Assembly (NCBI RefSeq): GCF_021190955.1
Contig: NZ_JAIOAO010000003.1
Location: forward strand, 372,001-436,000
Source: Parachryseolinea silvisoli
GTDB taxonomy: Bacteria; Bacteroidota; Bacteroidia; Cytophagales; Cyclobacteriaceae
Direction of reading: 5' to 3'
Length of the DNA stretch: 64,000 nucleotides
Under the pieces are notes generated by a model, which made no database searches, was not told where the DNA came from, and saw only the letters and a list, made by a program, of their open reading frames with translations. Shown here in pieces: positions 8,296 to 18,080 of this stretch. Every line of letters begins with the position of its first letter. Within the stretch, counting starts at the first letter, position 1. Both the position numbers and the translations under genes were made by a program.

Positions 8296-10737
8296 ATGTT
8301 CAGGAGCTACGTCACCATCGGATGGAGAAACATCTTGAAATACAAGACTTTCTCGTTTATTAATGTATTCGGCCTTGCCATCGCCATGTCAGTGTGCATG
8401 CTCATCATGCTGATGCTGGTGGATCATAAGCGTTATGATCAATTTCACGAAAAGAAAGAGCGCATATACCGGATCCTGTCAGATCGCCCCGGCAGCAAGG
8501 CGCCGTCAGCCACCACGCCCTCGCCACTGGCAAATGCGCTGAAGACCGACTACCCCGTTGTGGAAGAAGCGACGCAGCTTAGAAGAGGAGTCGGGGGTGA
8601 TCTTCTGTACAATGGCACGACGGTAGAGGCACGCGGCTATTTTGCCGATGCATCTTTTTTCAACGTCTTCAGGTATGATGTAACCGGTGGAAATGTACAG
8701 CAGATGCTGGCAACGCCCAATACCATGGTGATATCCGCCGGGCTGGCGCAGCAACTATTCAACGGCGCAGAGCCGGTTGGAAAAGTCGTTGACCTGAACA
8801 ATCGTGGACTTTCGATACTGGGGGATGGAGAACCGGGCATCGCCGTGCCGTGGGGCAGTTATACCATCACCGGTGTCGTAAAAGACAACGGGCATCGCTC
8901 GCACCTGAAATTCGACGTATTACTTTCTGCCGCTTCGCTGCCGGCTTTATATGCTGCTGCGAAAATAGGTGATAACAGTAACGATTGGTTCAATGATTTT
9001 TCAGTCTATACATATGCCCTGACGGCAGACGGTAAAACTGAAGCTGAGCTTACGGCAGCGCTGCAGGACATTGTCATGCGCCGGTATGCCGGGCGGGAAG
9101 ACATGAAAGGATTCGCGCTGACGCAGCAAAAGCTCATGGCCATCACACCGGGTATACTCGTGAGCAATGCGCCGGGGTATACGCTGCCGCTGGTGGTCTA
9201 TTATTTTCTATCCCTGCTGGCCCTCATTATCATGGTGTCGGCGTGCCTGAATTATACAAACCTCGCTACCGCCCGCGCATTGACCCGTATGAAAGAGATC
9301 GGTGTTCGCAAAGTGACGGGCGCCCATCGGAAAAATCTTATTCTCCAGTTCCTCAGCGAGTCTATGCTCACGTCGTTGATAGCACTGGGCATGGCCCTGA
9401 TCATTTTGGTCATTCTTAAACCTGCCTTCCAGGGACTGTGGGTCAATCGTTACCTGGATTTCAGCTTACAGGCAAATGGGAGTGTTTACCTGATGTTTAC
9501 CGGCTTCTCCCTGGTCATCGGGTTAATCGCCGGTCTTTATCCGGCATTACACTTGTCGAAATACCAACCTGCGCGGGCGTTAAAGAGTTTGGATACACTC
9601 CGGCCGGGTAAACTGGGAATGCGCAAGGTGTTGAGTGTTTCGCAGTTTGTTGTGTCGCTTTTTTTTATTACAACCGTGGTGCTCATTTATAACCAGTTCC
9701 GGCACTATCTTGATTTTGAATATGGATTCAATGCGAAGAACGTTGTCAACATATCCCTGCAAGGCAATGACCATCAGCGGGTGATCCACGAATTCCTGAC
9801 GGTATCGGGTGTTGCTTCCGTCTCGGCTTCTGATATCATTCCTGCTACCAACGTACAAAACGGTATAAGCTTGCGTGTGGCGGGCAGTGACCTGGAATAT
9901 ATCAAGTTCGGCGTGTTGCTCACGGATGATAATTTCCTCGGCAATCTGGGGCTTAGCCTGATCGCGGGTGAAAACATGAAGGTATCCGGCGATTCCACCA
10001 GCCGGTTCGTGCTGATGAATGAAGCGGCGGTATTTGCTTTAGGCTACGCCCATGCGTCTGACATCGTAGGGGAGGTGCTTCAGTCCAAGGGTGGGACCGA
10101 AGAATTGACAGTCGTAGGAGTAACAAAAGATTTTCAGCATACCGCGTTAGTAAACGAAGATGGCGTTACTCCTGTCGTATTGCGTTATCAACCCGAAAGC
10201 TTTGGATATGTGAGTGTAAGAATGGCCTCCGACAATATATCCAGTACGCTCGCGCAGCTGGAGGCCCGGTGGAAAAAGATCGACCCGGTAAATGCCTTCC
10301 GCTATAATTTCTACAAAGACCAGCTTGACGCCATGTATCGCGGCTTTTTCGATGTAGTATCAATTCTCGGCTTCATCGCTTTCCTCGCCGTCGTGATTGC
10401 ATGCCTGGGTTTGCTCGGCATGGCGATGTATACAACCGAAAGGAGGAGGAAGGAAGTAGGCATTCGCAAAATTCTCGGCGCCGGCGCCCCGAGCATCGTC
10501 ATATTACTTTCCAAATCCTTTCTCAAAGTATTAGCAGTCGCCATCTGCATCGGCGGACCACTGAGTTTTTTTGTTAACAACCTTTGGCTGGAATCGTTGC
10601 CTAACCGCGTAACCTTTGGTTTCGGCACCGTCCTCGTTGGCGTCGTAACATTGCTCGTCCTGGGCCTGGTTACAATAGGCACACAAACATTAAAAGCCTC
10701 GCGAAGTAACCCGGTACAGACACTGAAAATGGATTGA
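8296..10737 (+). CDS. FtsX/MacB-type ABC transporter permease
   Basis: An 813-residue inner-membrane permease of the large Bacteroidota type with two FtsX modules. The N-terminus (FRSYVTIGWRNILKYK) is followed by a membrane segment at about residues 20-43, then a MacB-like periplasmic domain to about residue 285. Next come membrane helices near 293-320, 350-375 and 395-420, a second anchor near 440-465, a second periplasmic domain, and three C-terminal helices from about 690 to 800 with the conserved RRKEVGIRKILGA motif between them. Such proteins work with a separate ATPase in export or mechanotransmission of macrolides, peptides, lipids or cell-envelope signals. No ATPase gene is adjacent, which is common for this family in Bacteroidota, so the substrate and partner are unknown. 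Confidence 0.88.
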   Translation: MFRSYVTIGWRNILKYKTFSFINVFGLAIAMSVCMLIMLMLVDHKRYDQFHEKKERIYRILSDRPGSKAPSATTPSPLANALKTDYPVVEEATQLRRGVGGDLLYNGTTVEARGYFADASFFNVFRYDVTGGNVQQMLATPNTMVISAGLAQQLFNGAEPVGKVVDLNNRGLSILGDGEPGIAVPWGSYTITGVVKDNGHRSHLKFDVLLSAASLPALYAAAKIGDNSNDWFNDFSVYTYALTADGKTEAELTAALQDIVMRRYAGREDMKGFALTQQKLMAITPGILVSNAPGYTLPLVVYYFLSLLALIIMVSACLNYTNLATARALTRMKEIGVRKVTGAHRKNLILQFLSESMLTSLIALGMALIILVILKPAFQGLWVNRYLDFSLQANGSVYLMFTGFSLVIGLIAGLYPALHLSKYQPARALKSLDTLRPGKLGMRKVLSVSQFVVSLFFITTVVLIYNQFRHYLDFEYGFNAKNVVNISLQGNDHQRVIHEFLTVSGVASVSASDIIPATNVQNGISLRVAGSDLEYIKFGVLLTDDNFLGNLGLSLIAGENMKVSGDSTSRFVLMNEAAVFALGYAHASDIVGEVLQSKGGTEELTVVGVTKDFQHTALVNEDGVTPVVLRYQPESFGYVSVRMASDNISSTLAQLEARWKKIDPVNAFRYNFYKDQLDAMYRGFFDVVSILGFIAFLAVVIACLGLLGMAMYTTERRRKEVGIRKILGAGAPSIVILLSKSFLKVLAVAICIGGPLSFFVNNLWLESLPNRVTFGFGTVLVGVVTLLVLGLVTIGTQTLKASRSNPVQTLKMD

Positions 10738-10756
10738 TGATACAGACCAGGTGTAA

Positions 10757-11788
10757 TTACTGTCGGAGCGCTTCGCGTATTTTCGGCGCGATGCGGGTTC
10801 CATAAATCTCAATGGCTTTCAGGAGGGATGCGTGCGACGGGCCGCCCACATCCAGGTGTGCCGAGAAGCGTGTGATGCCGAACAGCTCGTGCATGTGCAG
10901 GATCTTGTCGATGGCTTCATTCGCATCTCCAAAGAGATAAGCACCTTCGTTACCCCGCCCATAGTCGAACTGGTCGCGTTGGAACGGTGGCCATCCGCGT
11001 GTGCGGCCCACCCGGTTCATTTGTGCGGAGTATACCGGGTAGTACTCGTCGGCTATTTGGATGCTGTTCTCGCCAAAGAAGCTATGCATATGTACACCTA
11101 CCCGGAACTTGCTCATGTCATGGCCGAAGCTCTCATACAGCTCTTTGTAGTATTGAAACAGCGGCTGGAACTGTGCCGGGTTGCCACCGATAATAGCAAA
11201 GACCACCGGTAGTCCCAGTTTGCCGGCGCGGGCCACCGATTGGGGCGTGCCGCCCAGGGCAAGCCAGATATCCAGGTGGTCGTTGAGCGGCCGGGGCAAC
11301 ACCTCTTGCTCTTGCAGGGGCGCACGGTATTTTCCCTTCCAGGTGATGGGTTGCTGCCGGTCGATTTGCAACAGCAGCTCGAGCTTCTCATCGAATAGGG
11401 CGTCGTAGTCGTTCAGGTTAAAACCATACAGCGGAAACGATTCGATGAAACTACCGCGACCGGCCATAAGCTCGGCCCGGCCGTTGCTAAGCTGGTCGAT
11501 GGTTGCAAAGCTTTGGTATATTCGTACGGGGTCCGACGAGCTCAGCACCGTGACGGCGCTGCCAAGTTTGATCTTTTTCGTCACCGTAGCCGCAGCGGCC
11601 AGGATGATCTCCGGCACTGATACGGCATAGTCGGGACGGTGATGCTCACCGATACCGAAAAAATCGATGCCTACCTCGTCCATCAGCTTGATCTCTTCGA
11701 TCAGCTCCCGCAACCGCTCGCCCGCCGCCAGGGGTTTCCCGCTTGCGTCGTAGTGGTTGTCTCCAAACATACCAATGCCTAGCTCCAT
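10757..11788 (-). CDS. LLM-class flavin-dependent oxidoreductase
   Basis: A 343-residue luciferase-like monooxygenase with a TIM-barrel fold. Near the N-terminus it has GIDFFGIGEHHRPDYAVS, then IKLGSAVTVLSSSDPVR and GRAELMAGRGSF, all characteristic of the bacterial luciferase superfamily. It would use FMNH2 (or F420) supplied by a reductase to oxidise a small organic substrate in the cytoplasm; the substrate is unknown. It starts 25 bp downstream of the methyltransferase gene on the same strand, so the two are probably cotranscribed, with an inverted repeat at the junction. It converges with the permease gene, leaving only about 20 bp between their ends and no obvious terminator. Confidence 0.88.
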   Translation of the reverse strand: MELGIGMFGDNHYDASGKPLAAGERLRELIEEIKLMDEVGIDFFGIGEHHRPDYAVSVPEIILAAAATVTKKIKLGSAVTVLSSSDPVRIYQSFATIDQLSNGRAELMAGRGSFIESFPLYGFNLNDYDALFDEKLELLLQIDRQQPITWKGKYRAPLQEQEVLPRPLNDHLDIWLALGGTPQSVARAGKLGLPVVFAIIGGNPAQFQPLFQYYKELYESFGHDMSKFRVGVHMHSFFGENSIQIADEYYPVYSAQMNRVGRTRGWPPFQRDQFDYGRGNEGAYLFGDANEAIDKILHMHELFGITRFSAHLDVGGPSHASLLKAIEIYGTRIAPKIREALRQ

Positions 11789-11798
11789 ATTCTGTTGT

Positions 11799-11826
11799 CG
11801 TTACGTTGCAATATTACAACGTAACG
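11799..11826. repeat. Inverted repeat spanning the methyltransferase stop codon
   Basis: CGTTACGTTG and CAACGTAACG are perfect 10-bp arms around an 8-base loop. On the minus strand the loop contains the TAA stop codon of the methyltransferase, and the hairpin ends about 10 bases before the ATG of the next gene. An mRNA hairpin here could affect processing or translation of the downstream gene; this is inference. Confidence 0.6.
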
Positions 11827-12626
11827 GTCACTCGCAGAAATGTCGCTGGAATATGTACGGTGCCGGAAGCACCGTTTTTGTTTTGGTTGTTAAAGAGGGT
11901 TTCCAGCTCGTGCTGTAGCTCGACCGCCTTGTTATTTTTTTCAGCAGCCTCAAAAGCATTCATGGTGGGGCCGTAGTAATTTCGAAACAGATCCAGAAAT
12001 TGAGCAGGAGGGAAGGGCGCGATAAACGTATACGTGTCGCGTGTGAATGTTATTTTTTCTTTGGGCACACCGGCACTGCCGAAGCGCTCGATCACCTGGT
12101 CTTCGACTCCCCACAGCATGGGACTTACAAATCCATCGGGTGGCGGCGGCGTATACGCGGAGCTGGTCTTTAGTATTTGGGCGACGAGCGTAGGGTCTCC
12201 CGGAATCCAGTTGCCCATCACGATCCTGCCACCGGGACGTGTAACCCGTACCATTTCTTTGGCTACGTCGTGCGGTCTGGGCGCGAACATCGCGCCGAAG
12301 ATGCTTACGGTGAGATCGAAGGAATGATCTTGTAAGTTTTCCAGGTTAGATGCGTCGCCCTCCTGAAAGGAGCAATTGGTGAGGCCTGCTGCTTTGGCCC
12401 GGAGGTTAGCGGCCTGTACCAGGTTACTGGCAATATCAACGCCCAGCACGGTGGCGCCCAATTTTGCGGCGGGAATGGCGGTAGTGCCGTCCCCGCATCC
12501 CAGGTCAAGCACACGAAGGGCCGGTGTAATACCTAGCTTGCCGACGAGCTCGGCGCCACTTTCGCGCATACTTGCGGCGATACGGGTAAAGTCTCCTTTT
12601 TCCCAGAGTTGTTTATTTGGATTCAT
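11814..12626 (-). CDS. Class I SAM-dependent methyltransferase
   Basis: A 270-residue protein with a Rossmann methyltransferase core. Motif I is VLDLGCGDGTTAIPAA at about residues 39-54, followed by an acidic residue after the second strand (VLGVDIA), a FQEGDAS motif II region, and VRVTRPGGRIVMGNW post-motif. This pattern matches the UbiE/Methyltransf_11 and _25 group, which methylates small molecules or lipids using S-adenosylmethionine. The C-terminal third (PPAQFLDLFRNYYGPTM) is typical of a common bacterial methyltransferase subfamily of unknown substrate. It is the first gene of a likely two-gene minus-strand unit with the flavin-dependent oxidoreductase, which suggests modification of one small molecule, though that link is only contextual. 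Confidence 0.88.
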   Translation of the reverse strand: MNPNKQLWEKGDFTRIAASMRESGAELVGKLGITPALRVLDLGCGDGTTAIPAAKLGATVLGVDIASNLVQAANLRAKAAGLTNCSFQEGDASNLENLQDHSFDLTVSIFGAMFAPRPHDVAKEMVRVTRPGGRIVMGNWIPGDPTLVAQILKTSSAYTPPPPDGFVSPMLWGVEDQVIERFGSAGVPKEKITFTRDTYTFIAPFPPAQFLDLFRNYYGPTMNAFEAAEKNNKAVELQHELETLFNNQNKNGASGTVHIPATFLRVTVTL

Positions 12627-13198
12627 GGTGGGGATGATGGGGTTTTGTTTTTTTAAAGTGAATAGATTTTAGAGACAATCAAAAGGGTTTTTTCCCCTAT
12701 ATCGACAATTCGGGGCGGTAAGGGTTGGCGCAAGTCATGGATAAATGCCTGCAGTAATCTGAAGGCAACAACCCAGATCCATTCGTTTAGCCTTATTTTT
12801 CAGGTATAGTATACGTTGTATTCGATTAACGATACATCCGTTACAAATACCATAAATTTCCCAATTCGTCATGAGTATATCTCCAGTTGTAAACAATCTA
12901 CCCACACGTTTCATCCGACTATCCACAATTTTGTGTGCATAAGTTTTTTAATGCCCCGTCTATGTCCAATCATTAGGAAGGATATCCTACTGATAACATA
13001 ATTTTTAACCATTTATACGCCACTCATAATCATGATCTATATATGTCTGGGTCATTTGATGATCTTGGTCAAATTCTGAAAAGTATATATCTTCAATTGA
13101 TAGTCTTTTGGTTGACACTTCTTATATTGTACGCGGAAACAGTTGTGCCTCTCACGACCGTTTTGTAAATCAGTCGTTTTGCTAACCAATATTTACCT
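12627..13198. other. AT-rich intergenic region, no gene recognised
   Basis: A 572-bp divergent spacer between the methyltransferase (minus) and the unknown protein at 13199 (plus). It is clearly more AT-rich than its surroundings. Short open frames here have no coding character. It contains a 10-bp palindrome AGGATATCCT at 12979-12988 and one copy of AAGTATATATCTTC at 13081, repeated at 14447. Promoters for both flanking genes must lie here, but I see no exact TAnnTTTG element. Confidence 0.6.
13081..13094 (+). repeat. Copy 1 of a 14-bp direct repeat
   Basis: AAGTATATATCTTC lies 105 bp before the 13199 gene. An identical copy at 14447-14460 lies just before the CBS-domain gene, so the two copies bracket the unknown gene. 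It may be a shared promoter or regulator element or a trace of insertion. Confidence 0.6.
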
Positions 13199-14377
13199 AT
13201 GGCATTCTTAGAAGAACTTAAAATTACCGGCAGTCTTGGCAACCTCAGTTTTTACAAAATGCGCGGTGTAGACAAGATCGTCGTGCGGAAGAAGGGCGGT
13301 GCACCCAAGGAATATGTCAAAAAATCGCCCACCTTTAAAGTGCCGCGACTCAATATGCGTGAGTTCGGTGGTTGCTCGAAGATGGGCAAGGAAGTGCGGC
13401 TTATGATGCACCCCGTGCGAACGCTGTCCGACTATAATTTTAGTGGCTTTATTAATAAGGCGCTAAAGATCGTGCAAAAGCAGGATGGCACCGGTGAGCT
13501 GGGACAACGTTCTATTATGTTATCGAAGTATCCAGGCTTGCTCGCCGGGTTTCAGCTGAATAAAGCCACCACATTTGACTCGGTTCTTCGTACACCGCTC
13601 ACGTATACGTTGGATCGAAAGACACTTTCAGCTCGTGTAAATATACCCGCCCTGCTGCGTGACATTAATTTTCATCCTAATAATAGACATGCCCGGTTCT
13701 GCATCGACGTCAGCCTGGGGATTGTGCCGGACTTTACGTTCGATCCCCTGGAGGGCGCATATAAGCCATCTGCCTGGTATACAACTATGTTTGCGCCGCA
13801 AAGTGTATCCTCACCATGGTATCCAGCCTTGAAGGGATCGCCGGCTACTTCTCTGGAGCTAACACTCACCGACCAGGTACCCGCGGATGAATCGTATAGC
13901 TTGATGCTGACGGTCGGAGTGCGGTATGGCTCGCCAATGGAAGATGATGTGGTGAAAGATGTGAAACGCGCGGGCGTTGCCAAGGTAATTGCGGTAGCCG
14001 GGCGTCCGGAGGACGAAGAACCTGGGGACAAAAAGCCGGTTGCCGTGCGAGCGGCAGAAGTGATTAAGCACAAAGAACAAAAACCATCGACAGCATCGGT
14101 ACAATCCGCTGCAGCCTGCACGTATGGCTGGCGGTCTGCGGCGTCTACCCATTTCATTGAAACACGTCCGCGATCTGAGGATCGGTTGGAACTCGAAATA
14201 GCAACGCAAACAGAAGCAGACACCTCTACTGGAGCGTTGGAAAAGTCAGCAATAACTGAAGTGTCGCTGGCGTCTGAGAACGAAGTGATGGCGAAGCCAT
14301 CGGGATTAGCCGGGCAGACTTTTTTACCTCGTCGTGATTCGATAGGGTTGCCGCAACTCTATTACTATAGGGAATAG
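13199..14377 (+). CDS. Bacteroidota protein of unknown function, 392 residues
   Basis: The product is not assigned to a named family. It opens MAFLEELKITGSLGNLSFYK, followed by a basic stretch (VVRKKGG) and a REFGGCSKMGKEVR motif. I associate this N-terminal pattern with a set of hypothetical proteins common in Bacteroidota, but cannot verify it here. Residues 1-240 look like a compact, mostly beta fold with no signal peptide and no membrane segment. Residues about 250-392 are rich in Lys, Glu, Ala and Ser and look disordered. An ATG start with no clear ribosome site is used, and the coding frame is long with normal codon use, so it is a real gene. It stands alone between AT-rich spacers and identical 14-bp repeats. 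No function can be assigned. Confidence 0.75.
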   Translation: MAFLEELKITGSLGNLSFYKMRGVDKIVVRKKGGAPKEYVKKSPTFKVPRLNMREFGGCSKMGKEVRLMMHPVRTLSDYNFSGFINKALKIVQKQDGTGELGQRSIMLSKYPGLLAGFQLNKATTFDSVLRTPLTYTLDRKTLSARVNIPALLRDINFHPNNRHARFCIDVSLGIVPDFTFDPLEGAYKPSAWYTTMFAPQSVSSPWYPALKGSPATSLELTLTDQVPADESYSLMLTVGVRYGSPMEDDVVKDVKRAGVAKVIAVAGRPEDEEPGDKKPVAVRAAEVIKHKEQKPSTASVQSAAACTYGWRSAASTHFIETRPRSEDRLELEIATQTEADTSTGALEKSAITEVSLASENEVMAKPSGLAGQTFLPRRDSIGLPQLYYYRE

Positions 14378-14446
14378 TCGTGTGTTGCGGGTTGATATAA
14401 ATTTAGGAAACGGTATTGAATTTTAGGGAAAAGGTGGGCCGTTCAC

Positions 14447-14460
14447 AAGTATATATCTTC
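14447..14460 (+). repeat. Copy 2 of a 14-bp direct repeat
   Basis: AAGTATATATCTTC, identical to 13081-13094, is located between the unknown gene and the CBS-domain gene, about 90 bp before the latter's chosen start. Confidence 0.6.
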
Positions 14461-14548
14461 GGCGGGTTTTTGTGTTAGAAAACGTTTGCATTTCTCATTA
14501 AAAATGTTGTACATTCATTTTAATTCGAAAACAAAACCCCTTCGGCGT

Positions 14549-14992
14549 ATGGGAACAGTACGAAATATTCTTTGTGCAAAAGGACATGAAGTCTTTTCTG
14601 TGGAACCTGCCGTTACTGTGTATGATGCGATTGAATTGATGTCGCAAAAGAACATTGGCGGGTTGATCATTACCGATCATCGTAGCGAAAGATTGCTGGG
14701 CATTTTTACCGAACGTGATTATGCCCGGAGACTGATACTGAAAGGCAAGTCTTCTAAAGATACCGAGATAGGAGAGATTATGACTGAAAATCCTATCACC
14801 GTCTGTCCCGACGACAGTATAGAAGATTGCATGAAGCTGATGACCAGCCGCCGCATCCGACACCTGCCGGTGATGGAAGGCGGACGACTGACAGGAATGA
14901 TCTCGATAGGTGACGTTGTACGTTTTATTATGGACGAGCAGCGCGGCATCATCGAAGATCTGGAACAGTACATTACAGGTCATCACCAGTAA
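14549..14992 (+). CDS. CBS domain pair protein
   Basis: The frame extends upstream to a TTG at 14486 and an ATG at 14504, but family members normally begin just before the TVRNIL motif, so the ATG at 14549 is preferred. The product is then 147 residues. Two tandem CBS motifs fill the protein: the first around residues 8-65 (VYDAIELMSQKNIGGLIITD, LLGIFTERDYARRL) and the second around 75-130 (IMTENPITVCPDDSIEDCM, RRIRHLPVMEGG, LTGMISIGDVV). The pair forms a Bateman module that binds adenine nucleotides such as AMP, ATP or SAM and usually acts as a soluble energy sensor. No effector domain is attached. It ends 94 bp before nuoA on the same strand, but a functional link to complex I is not shown. 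Confidence 0.88.
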   Translation: MGTVRNILCAKGHEVFSVEPAVTVYDAIELMSQKNIGGLIITDHRSERLLGIFTERDYARRLILKGKSSKDTEIGEIMTENPITVCPDDSIEDCMKLMTSRRIRHLPVMEGGRLTGMISIGDVVRFIMDEQRGIIEDLEQYITGHHQ

Positions 14993-15086
14993 CACGTCGC
15001 GGTTACAGGCATTTTACAGCAGGTAAATGTCTGGTTTGTAGTTGTGAACTGAATTTTGATGTCGTGGTACGCTAACCATCCAACCC

Positions 15087-15512
15087 TTGGATACAGCAGA
15101 ACATGGTGCTCCGCTCTGGCCGCTATTTCTATATGGCCTGATTGTGCTAAGCCTCGTTGGCGCGATGCTGGGCTTGTCGTACGTACTGGGCCAGCGTCAT
15201 AAAGAACGCGCCACCGACGACCCCTATGAAGGTGGCATTCTGAGCGCTGGTTCAGCGCGCATACGCTTCTCCTCTCAATTCTACCTGGTAGCCATGCTCT
15301 TCGTCATCTTTGACGTGGAGACCATCTTTATTTTCTCCTGGGCTATTGCTTTTCGCGAGCTGGGATGGTATGGCTATGCCGGCGTCATGGTGTTCCTGAT
15401 CCTGCTGTTGGTGGTGCTGATTTATGAATGGCGTGCGGGTGCCCTCGACTTCGGCCCCGACGGAAAAAAAATACTGAAGGCTTACAAACGACTAACCGGA
15501 CAGAAAGTATGA
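15087..15512 (+). CDS. nuoA: NADH-quinone oxidoreductase subunit A
   Basis: A 141-residue membrane subunit of respiratory complex I, which couples NADH oxidation to quinone reduction and proton pumping. Three membrane helices are visible at about residues 10-34, 64-88 and 93-114. The DPYEGG loop and FDVETIF motif of the family are intact. The start is a TTG: an in-frame stop lies at 15057 and no ATG or GTG follows until inside the first helix, so TTG is the only start that keeps helix 1. It is the first gene of the nuo operon. GAATTTTG at 15051-15058 matches seven of eight positions of the Bacteroidota -7 element and could be the operon promoter. The stop overlaps the nuoB start by an ATGA. 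Confidence 0.93.
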   Translation: MDTAEHGAPLWPLFLYGLIVLSLVGAMLGLSYVLGQRHKERATDDPYEGGILSAGSARIRFSSQFYLVAMLFVIFDVETIFIFSWAIAFRELGWYGYAGVMVFLILLLVVLIYEWRAGALDFGPDGKKILKAYKRLTGQKV

Positions 15513-16147
15513 ACTGGTGGCTTACACAACCTAACGGATCGACAGACGCTCTTAAAGGCAATAGTTCCATGGAAGAGGCTGTACGCCAGAGTGTGATGCT
15601 CACCTCTGTACAAAGCCTGGTGGCCTGGGGCCGGCGCAATTCGATGTGGCCTTTTCACTTTGGCTTATCGTGCTGCTTTGTAGAGATGGCAACGAGCATG
15701 ACGCCGAAATATGATGTGGCGCGTTTTGGCGCCGAGGTAATCCGCGGTACGCCACGGGAAGCCGATGTCATGATCATCGCCGGTACCGTGTTCATCAAAA
15801 TGGCGCCGGTCATCAAACGCCTGTACGAACAAATGATGGAGCCGCGGTGGGTAATCTCCATGGGCTCGTGCGCAAATTCTGGCGGTATGTATGATATATA
15901 TAGTGTCGTGCAGGGCGTTGATAAGTTTATGCCGGTAGATGTGTATGTGCCCGGGTGTCCGCCACGGCCTGATGCCTTTATGGAAGGGCTCATGCTCCTC
16001 GCCGCGAGTGTAGGGCAGGAGAAACGCCCGCTTAGTTGGGTGATCGGAGAGCAAGGTGTGATCCGGCCCGAGAAGATCTCGATGAAAGAACAAAAACAGG
16101 AGCAACGCAAGCAAATGGTAAGCTTCCGTTCGCCCAATGAAATATGA
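15509..16147 (+). CDS. nuoB: NADH-quinone oxidoreductase subunit B
   Basis: A 212-residue peripheral subunit carrying iron-sulfur cluster N2, the last electron carrier before quinone. The frame opens upstream, but the ATG at 15509 overlaps the nuoA stop as ATGA and gives the usual length. The tandem Cys55-Cys56 pair (GLSCCFVEM), the GSCANSGG cysteine and the PGCPPRP cysteine complete the four ligands of N2. The C-terminal 30 residues are rich in Lys and Gln and extend slightly past the usual core. A 144-bp gap separates it from nuoCD, longer than other gaps in the operon, with nothing recognisable in it. Confidence 0.95.
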   Translation: MNWWLTQPNGSTDALKGNSSMEEAVRQSVMLTSVQSLVAWGRRNSMWPFHFGLSCCFVEMATSMTPKYDVARFGAEVIRGTPREADVMIIAGTVFIKMAPVIKRLYEQMMEPRWVISMGSCANSGGMYDIYSVVQGVDKFMPVDVYVPGCPPRPDAFMEGLMLLAASVGQEKRPLSWVIGEQGVIRPEKISMKEQKQEQRKQMVSFRSPNEI

Positions 16148-16291
16148 TCCGGAGTGCTGCTCTGGAGTCATGCAAACTGTCCGGTGGACGAGACCGGTGA
16201 TTAAAGCGATCTGTAACTAAAACAAGTCACGATGACCGACTGATTTTGAAACTACATCTGCCCCGGGGCACCAGTTGTGCGCCGCAGTGTA

Positions 16292-18049
16292 ATGAAAACA
16301 ACACCCCAAACAACGGAGCTTTTAAAGCTAAAATTCGGTGAGTCTACCATCACCGAGCAGCCCACCCGCGATGGCATGACCACCGTGTGGCTGCCGTTGG
16401 ACAGATTGCGGGAGGTGTTAGCATACCTCAAGGCCGGTATCGAGCATCCCTATCCGCTTTTGTTCGACATCACTGCCATCGACGAGCGGACCCGACAGCG
16501 AAATCCGCTTCAGAATCACCAGCCCACCAGCGACTTCACCCTTGTATATCATCTTCTCTCTTTCGATCGAAATGCATTTCTCCGACTGAAAGTCGCCCTG
16601 AACGGAGAATTCCCCACAGTACCCAGCATCACAAAATTATGGTCGAATGCCAACTGGTACGAACGCGAAGTGTTCGACATGTTTGGGATCCGCTTCGACG
16701 GCCATCCTTTTTTGCGGCGCCTGCTTATGCCGGAGACGTGGCAGGGCAATCCGCTGCGGAAAGAACATCCGGCGCGGGCGACTGAGATGGGGCCGTTCCG
16801 GCTTTTCGACGAGAAGCAGGACCGCGAGCAAGCCGCCTTGCAATTCAAGCCCGAGGAGTGGGGCCTGCTCACGCAACACGATGATGCGGACTTTATGTTC
16901 CTGAATATCGGTCCGCAGCACCCGGGAACCCATGGCGTGCTCCGGATCATTCTACAGCTCGACGGAGAAGATATCGTGGATGCCGTGCCCGATATCGGGT
17001 TTCACCACCGCGGCGCAGAGAAGATGGCCGAGCGGCAGTCGTGGCATACCTATATCCCCTATACCGACCGCATCGATTACCTCGGTGGCGTAAATAACAA
17101 CCTGGCGTACCTGCTGTCGGTGGAAAAGCTGGCGGGCATTGAAGTGCCCGAGCGTGCCCAGGTAATCCGCGTCATGATGTGCGAGCTCTTCCGCATCGCC
17201 AGTCACCTGGTGTGGTATGGAACCTTTGCGCAGGACCTCGGACAGCTCTCACCCGTCTTTTATATGTTCAGTGATCGCGAGAAAATCTTCGATATCGTAG
17301 AAGCCGTTTGTGGCGGCCGCATGCATCCCAATTGGTTTCGCATCGGCGGCGTGGCCCAGGATCTTCCCAACGGATGGGAGACGCTGGTCAGGAGCTTCGT
17401 TGACTACTTTCCAAAGCGGCTGCGGGAATATGATGCGATGGTCATGCGCAACAGCATCTTCAAAGCCAGAACGGTCGGCATCGGCATTTTTACAAAAGAA
17501 GAAGCGATCGAATGGGGCGTTACCGGTCCGGGCCTCCGGGCGTGCGGTATGGATTGGGACTTCCGCAAAAAGCAGCCCTATTCCGGGTATGAAAAATTTG
17601 ATTTTGATATACCGGTAGCGCACAATGGCGATTGTTACGACCGTGCCGTGGTGCGCGTGGAAGAGATGCGTCAAAGCTTGCGCATCATCGAACAGTGTCT
17701 GAAGCATATGCCGGAAGGAAGCTATAAAGCCGACCATCCGCTCGCCACGCCGCCGGTGAAACAGCGCACGATGAAAGACATCGAAACGCTGATCACGCAC
17801 TTTCTGGGTGTGAGCTGGGGGCCGGTGATCCCGGCGGGCGAAGCCATGAGCTGCATTGAAGCAACCAAAGGCGCGAACAGTTACTATGCGATCAGCGATG
17901 GCAACACATCGCCGTACCGGCTGCGCGTGCGAACTCCCTCGTTCCCGCACATGCAAATGGTACCCTATATCAGTAAAGGATATACGGTGGCCGATCTGTT
18001 GAGCATCCTGGGCGCCATGGACTATGTATTGGCCGACATAGACCGTTAG
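16292..18049 (+). CDS. nuoCD: NADH-quinone oxidoreductase subunits C and D, fused
   Basis: A 585-residue fusion of the two peripheral-arm subunits. Residues about 30-165 are the NuoC (30-kDa) domain, with [18 protein letters not shown] and [10 protein letters not shown]. Residues about 195-585 are NuoD (49-kDa), with [31 protein letters not shown] and the C-terminal PSFPHMQ. NuoD lines the quinone pocket beside NuoB. The NuoC-NuoD fusion is known from Escherichia coli and occurs in several phyla. The ATG at 16292 is preferred over an upstream GTG at 16277. No frameshift or missing key motif is seen. Confidence 0.95.
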   Translation: MKTTPQTTELLKLKFGESTITEQPTRDGMTTVWLPLDRLREVLAYLKAGIEHPYPLLFDITAIDERTRQRNPLQNHQPTSDFTLVYHLLSFDRNAFLRLKVALNGEFPTVPSITKLWSNANWYEREVFDMFGIRFDGHPFLRRLLMPETWQGNPLRKEHPARATEMGPFRLFDEKQDREQAALQFKPEEWGLLTQHDDADFMFLNIGPQHPGTHGVLRIILQLDGEDIVDAVPDIGFHHRGAEKMAERQSWHTYIPYTDRIDYLGGVNNNLAYLLSVEKLAGIEVPERAQVIRVMMCELFRIASHLVWYGTFAQDLGQLSPVFYMFSDREKIFDIVEAVCGGRMHPNWFRIGGVAQDLPNGWETLVRSFVDYFPKRLREYDAMVMRNSIFKARTVGIGIFTKEEAIEWGVTGPGLRACGMDWDFRKKQPYSGYEKFDFDIPVAHNGDCYDRAVVRVEEMRQSLRIIEQCLKHMPEGSYKADHPLATPPVKQRTMKDIETLITHFLGVSWGPVIPAGEAMSCIEATKGANSYYAISDGNTSPYRLRVRTPSFPHMQMVPYISKGYTVADLLSILGAMDYVLADIDR

Positions 18050-18080
18050 TACGAAAGATGAATACGATAACGACAATAAT

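Noticed and set aside
12735-12926. A 63-codon minus-strand open frame in an AT-rich spacer
   Set aside because: Short, with no domain, and compatible with chance in this composition.
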